NCBI RefSeq assembly: GCF_032918005.1
Contig: NZ_CP136628.1
Location: forward strand, 3,953,501 to 4,017,500
Source of the DNA: Bradyrhizobium sp. NDS-1
GTDB lineage: Bacteria; Pseudomonadota; Alphaproteobacteria; Rhizobiales; Xanthobacteraceae
Reading direction: 5' to 3'
DNA length: 64,000 nucleotides
Shown: piece after piece, positions 63,112-64,000 of the stretch
Layout of the letters: every line of letters begins with the position of its first letter
Position numbering within the stretch: position 1 is the stretch's first letter
The notes under the pieces: generated by a model
Databases searched by the model: none
Told to the model about the DNA's origin: nothing
Seen by the model: the letters and a program-made list of their open reading frames with translations, nothing else
Made by a program: the position numbers and the translations under genes

Positions 63112-63387
63112 TCAGGCGAGGAGATCCGCGTCCTCCGGATGCCTGTCGAGATAGTCGACGACGAAGCCGCAGCCGGCGATCACCTTTCGGCCGTCGCGCC
63201 GGATCAACTCCAGCGCGCCCTTGACCAGCTCGGATGCGATGCCGCGGCCGCGGAGCGCACGAGGCGTCTCGGTATGGGTGATGATGACCGCCGTCGGCGT
63301 CAGCCGGTAATTGGCGAAGGCGATATCGCTGCCGACATCGAGTTCGAAGCGGCTCCTGTCCTTGTTGTCTCGTACCGATGCGGCCAT
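63112..63387 (-). CDS. GNAT-like N-acetyltransferase (YjdJ/NATD1 type)
   Basis: 91 aa minimal acyltransferase. ITHTETPRALRGRGIASELVKGALELI contains the acetyl-CoA pyrophosphate loop (RGRGIA), followed by VIAGCGFVVDYLDRHPE, typical of the YjdJ/NATD1 group. Substrate unknown. The 63388-63703 gap upstream holds no supported feature beyond likely promoters. Confidence 0.88.
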   Translation of the reverse strand: MAASVRDNKDRSRFELDVGSDIAFANYRLTPTAVIITHTETPRALRGRGIASELVKGALELIRRDGRKVIAGCGFVVDYLDRHPEDADLLA

Positions 63388-63703
63388 GCAAGATCCTTCC
63401 GGCGTGCGTCTTCCGCGTTGATCTATGAGCCCGCCTCCGTCCTTGGCAAGGCGCGGTTAAGGGGGCTTGCCGCACGGCAGATATCTGCAAACGCGCATGC
63501 CTTTGGCTGCAGTGCGGCATGAAAAACCTTCCTTGTGAACATCACGCCGGCTCGAATAATTGCCGACGCCGCTCTTGCAAGTTCCATGGCGGCTCCCACG
63601 TCCTCTCAAGGACATACGCCCGAATGCGGCCGGCAGGGTCGCTAGACATTCGGAGTGTCATGATTGCCAGCCGCAGACGTATGCCTCTTTGTAGGAGGGT
63701 ACG

Positions 63704-64000
63704 ATGTCGGACTTTGGTTTCTTGAAGACTCATCGAACATGGGAAGACTGGTGCGGGATGCTGCTCGGCGCGGCGATCGTGGCTTCGCCGTGGTTTCCCA
63801 TCCATGATCCGGGGATTGCCGGACATCAGACGGCGATCCTGAATACGGTCGCAATCGGTCTGGTCGTATTTGGCATCAGCCAGCTCGAATATGTCGCCTT
63901 GCAGCGCTGGCAGGAGGTGATGACGATCCTGGTCGGACTGTGGCTCATCGCCTCGCCTTATGCGCTCGGCTATTCCGGTGACGGTTTTCTCCGCATCTAT
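63704..64000 (+). CDS. SPW-repeat membrane protein (partial, runs off the window)
   Basis: 99 codons to the window edge, no stop reached. ATG 63704 has AGGAGGG 4-7 nt upstream. The N-terminal MSDFGFLKTHRTWEDW is followed by VASPWFP and, 65 residues on, LIASPYALGYS: two SPW-type repeats with hydrophobic helices (LLGAAIVASPW, AIGLVVFGI, ILVGLWLIASPY). SPW proteins are inner-membrane proteins of unknown function. Confidence 0.85.
   Translation, partial: MSDFGFLKTHRTWEDWCGMLLGAAIVASPWFPIHDPGIAGHQTAILNTVAIGLVVFGISQLEYVALQRWQEVMTILVGLWLIASPYALGYSGDGFLRIY

Overview
The window is 64 kb of GC-rich (about 65% by eye) chromosome from an alphaproteobacterium, most probably Bradyrhizobium or a close Nitrobacteraceae relative. 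Grounds for this: both lipoyl-bearing PdhB and PdhC in the pyruvate dehydrogenase cluster, an ExoR homologue, a CtrA-type TTAA-N7-TTAA box, TrmFO, DUF5076/DUF1127/DUF2189/DUF3597 proteins, FixJ-like regulators, and several short palindromic intergenic repeats that I recall from Bradyrhizobium genomes. Genus assignment is inference. No rRNA, tRNA, IS element, prophage or CRISPR was seen.

Layout. 0-3 kb: an AcoR-like regulator without an ATPase domain and an aldehyde dehydrogenase, separated by a repeat and a perfect 24-bp operator-like palindrome. 3-9.4 kb: the PDH operon (pdhA, pdhB, DUF5076, a yeast-type cytosine deaminase, pdhC, a tiny membrane protein, lpdA). 9.5-12 kb: threonine synthase and a TctC-type binding protein. 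12-15.4 kb: a three-gene two-component locus on the minus strand. 15.6-16.9 kb: small Cys-rich genes, three of them with zinc-ribbon-like CxxC...CxxxC patterns and three translationally coupled. 17-22.2 kb: soluble lytic transglycosylase, a membrane adenylate cyclase with a CtrA-like box, and small genes. 22.2-24.8 kb: cobalamin riboswitch plus TonB-dependent receptor. 24.8-26.1 kb: a gene-free repeat cluster. 26.1-29.4 kb: ilvD overlapping an exoR homologue, then xthA. 29.6-35.4 kb: hybrid histidine kinase, erpA, dgt, argS. 35.5-43.1 kb: SPOR protein, nagZ, scpA, scpB, tatABC, serS. 43.1-48.3 kb: surE, a receiver protein, pcm, NlpD-like LysM/M23 protein and a DUF815 ATPase. 48.5-52.9 kb: yajC, secD, secF followed by homologues of two complex I assembly factors. 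52.9-59.4 kb: ilvA, class V aminotransferase, VOC protein, CAP protein, a kinase/AMP-ligase-C fusion, trmFO and DUF1127. 59.4-64 kb: a long regulatory intergenic region with palindromes, a small secreted protein, an MltB-like transglycosylase, DUF2189, DUF3597, GNAT and a truncated SPW-repeat protein at the window edge.

Most of the window is core metabolism and envelope biology: acetyl-CoA supply, branched-chain amino acid synthesis, chromosome condensation (ScpAB), protein export (Tat and Sec) and peptidoglycan remodelling (Slt, NagZ, SPOR, NlpD-like, MltB). The less ordinary pieces are the zinc-ribbon cassette (15.6-16.9 kb), the kinase/AMP-binding-C fusion (56.6-57.7 kb), the cytosine deaminase inside the PDH operon, the NDUFAF3/NDUFAF6-like pair behind secDF, and several well-formed palindromes in regulatory positions. 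All assignments come from reading the sequence and family knowledge; no database search was run.
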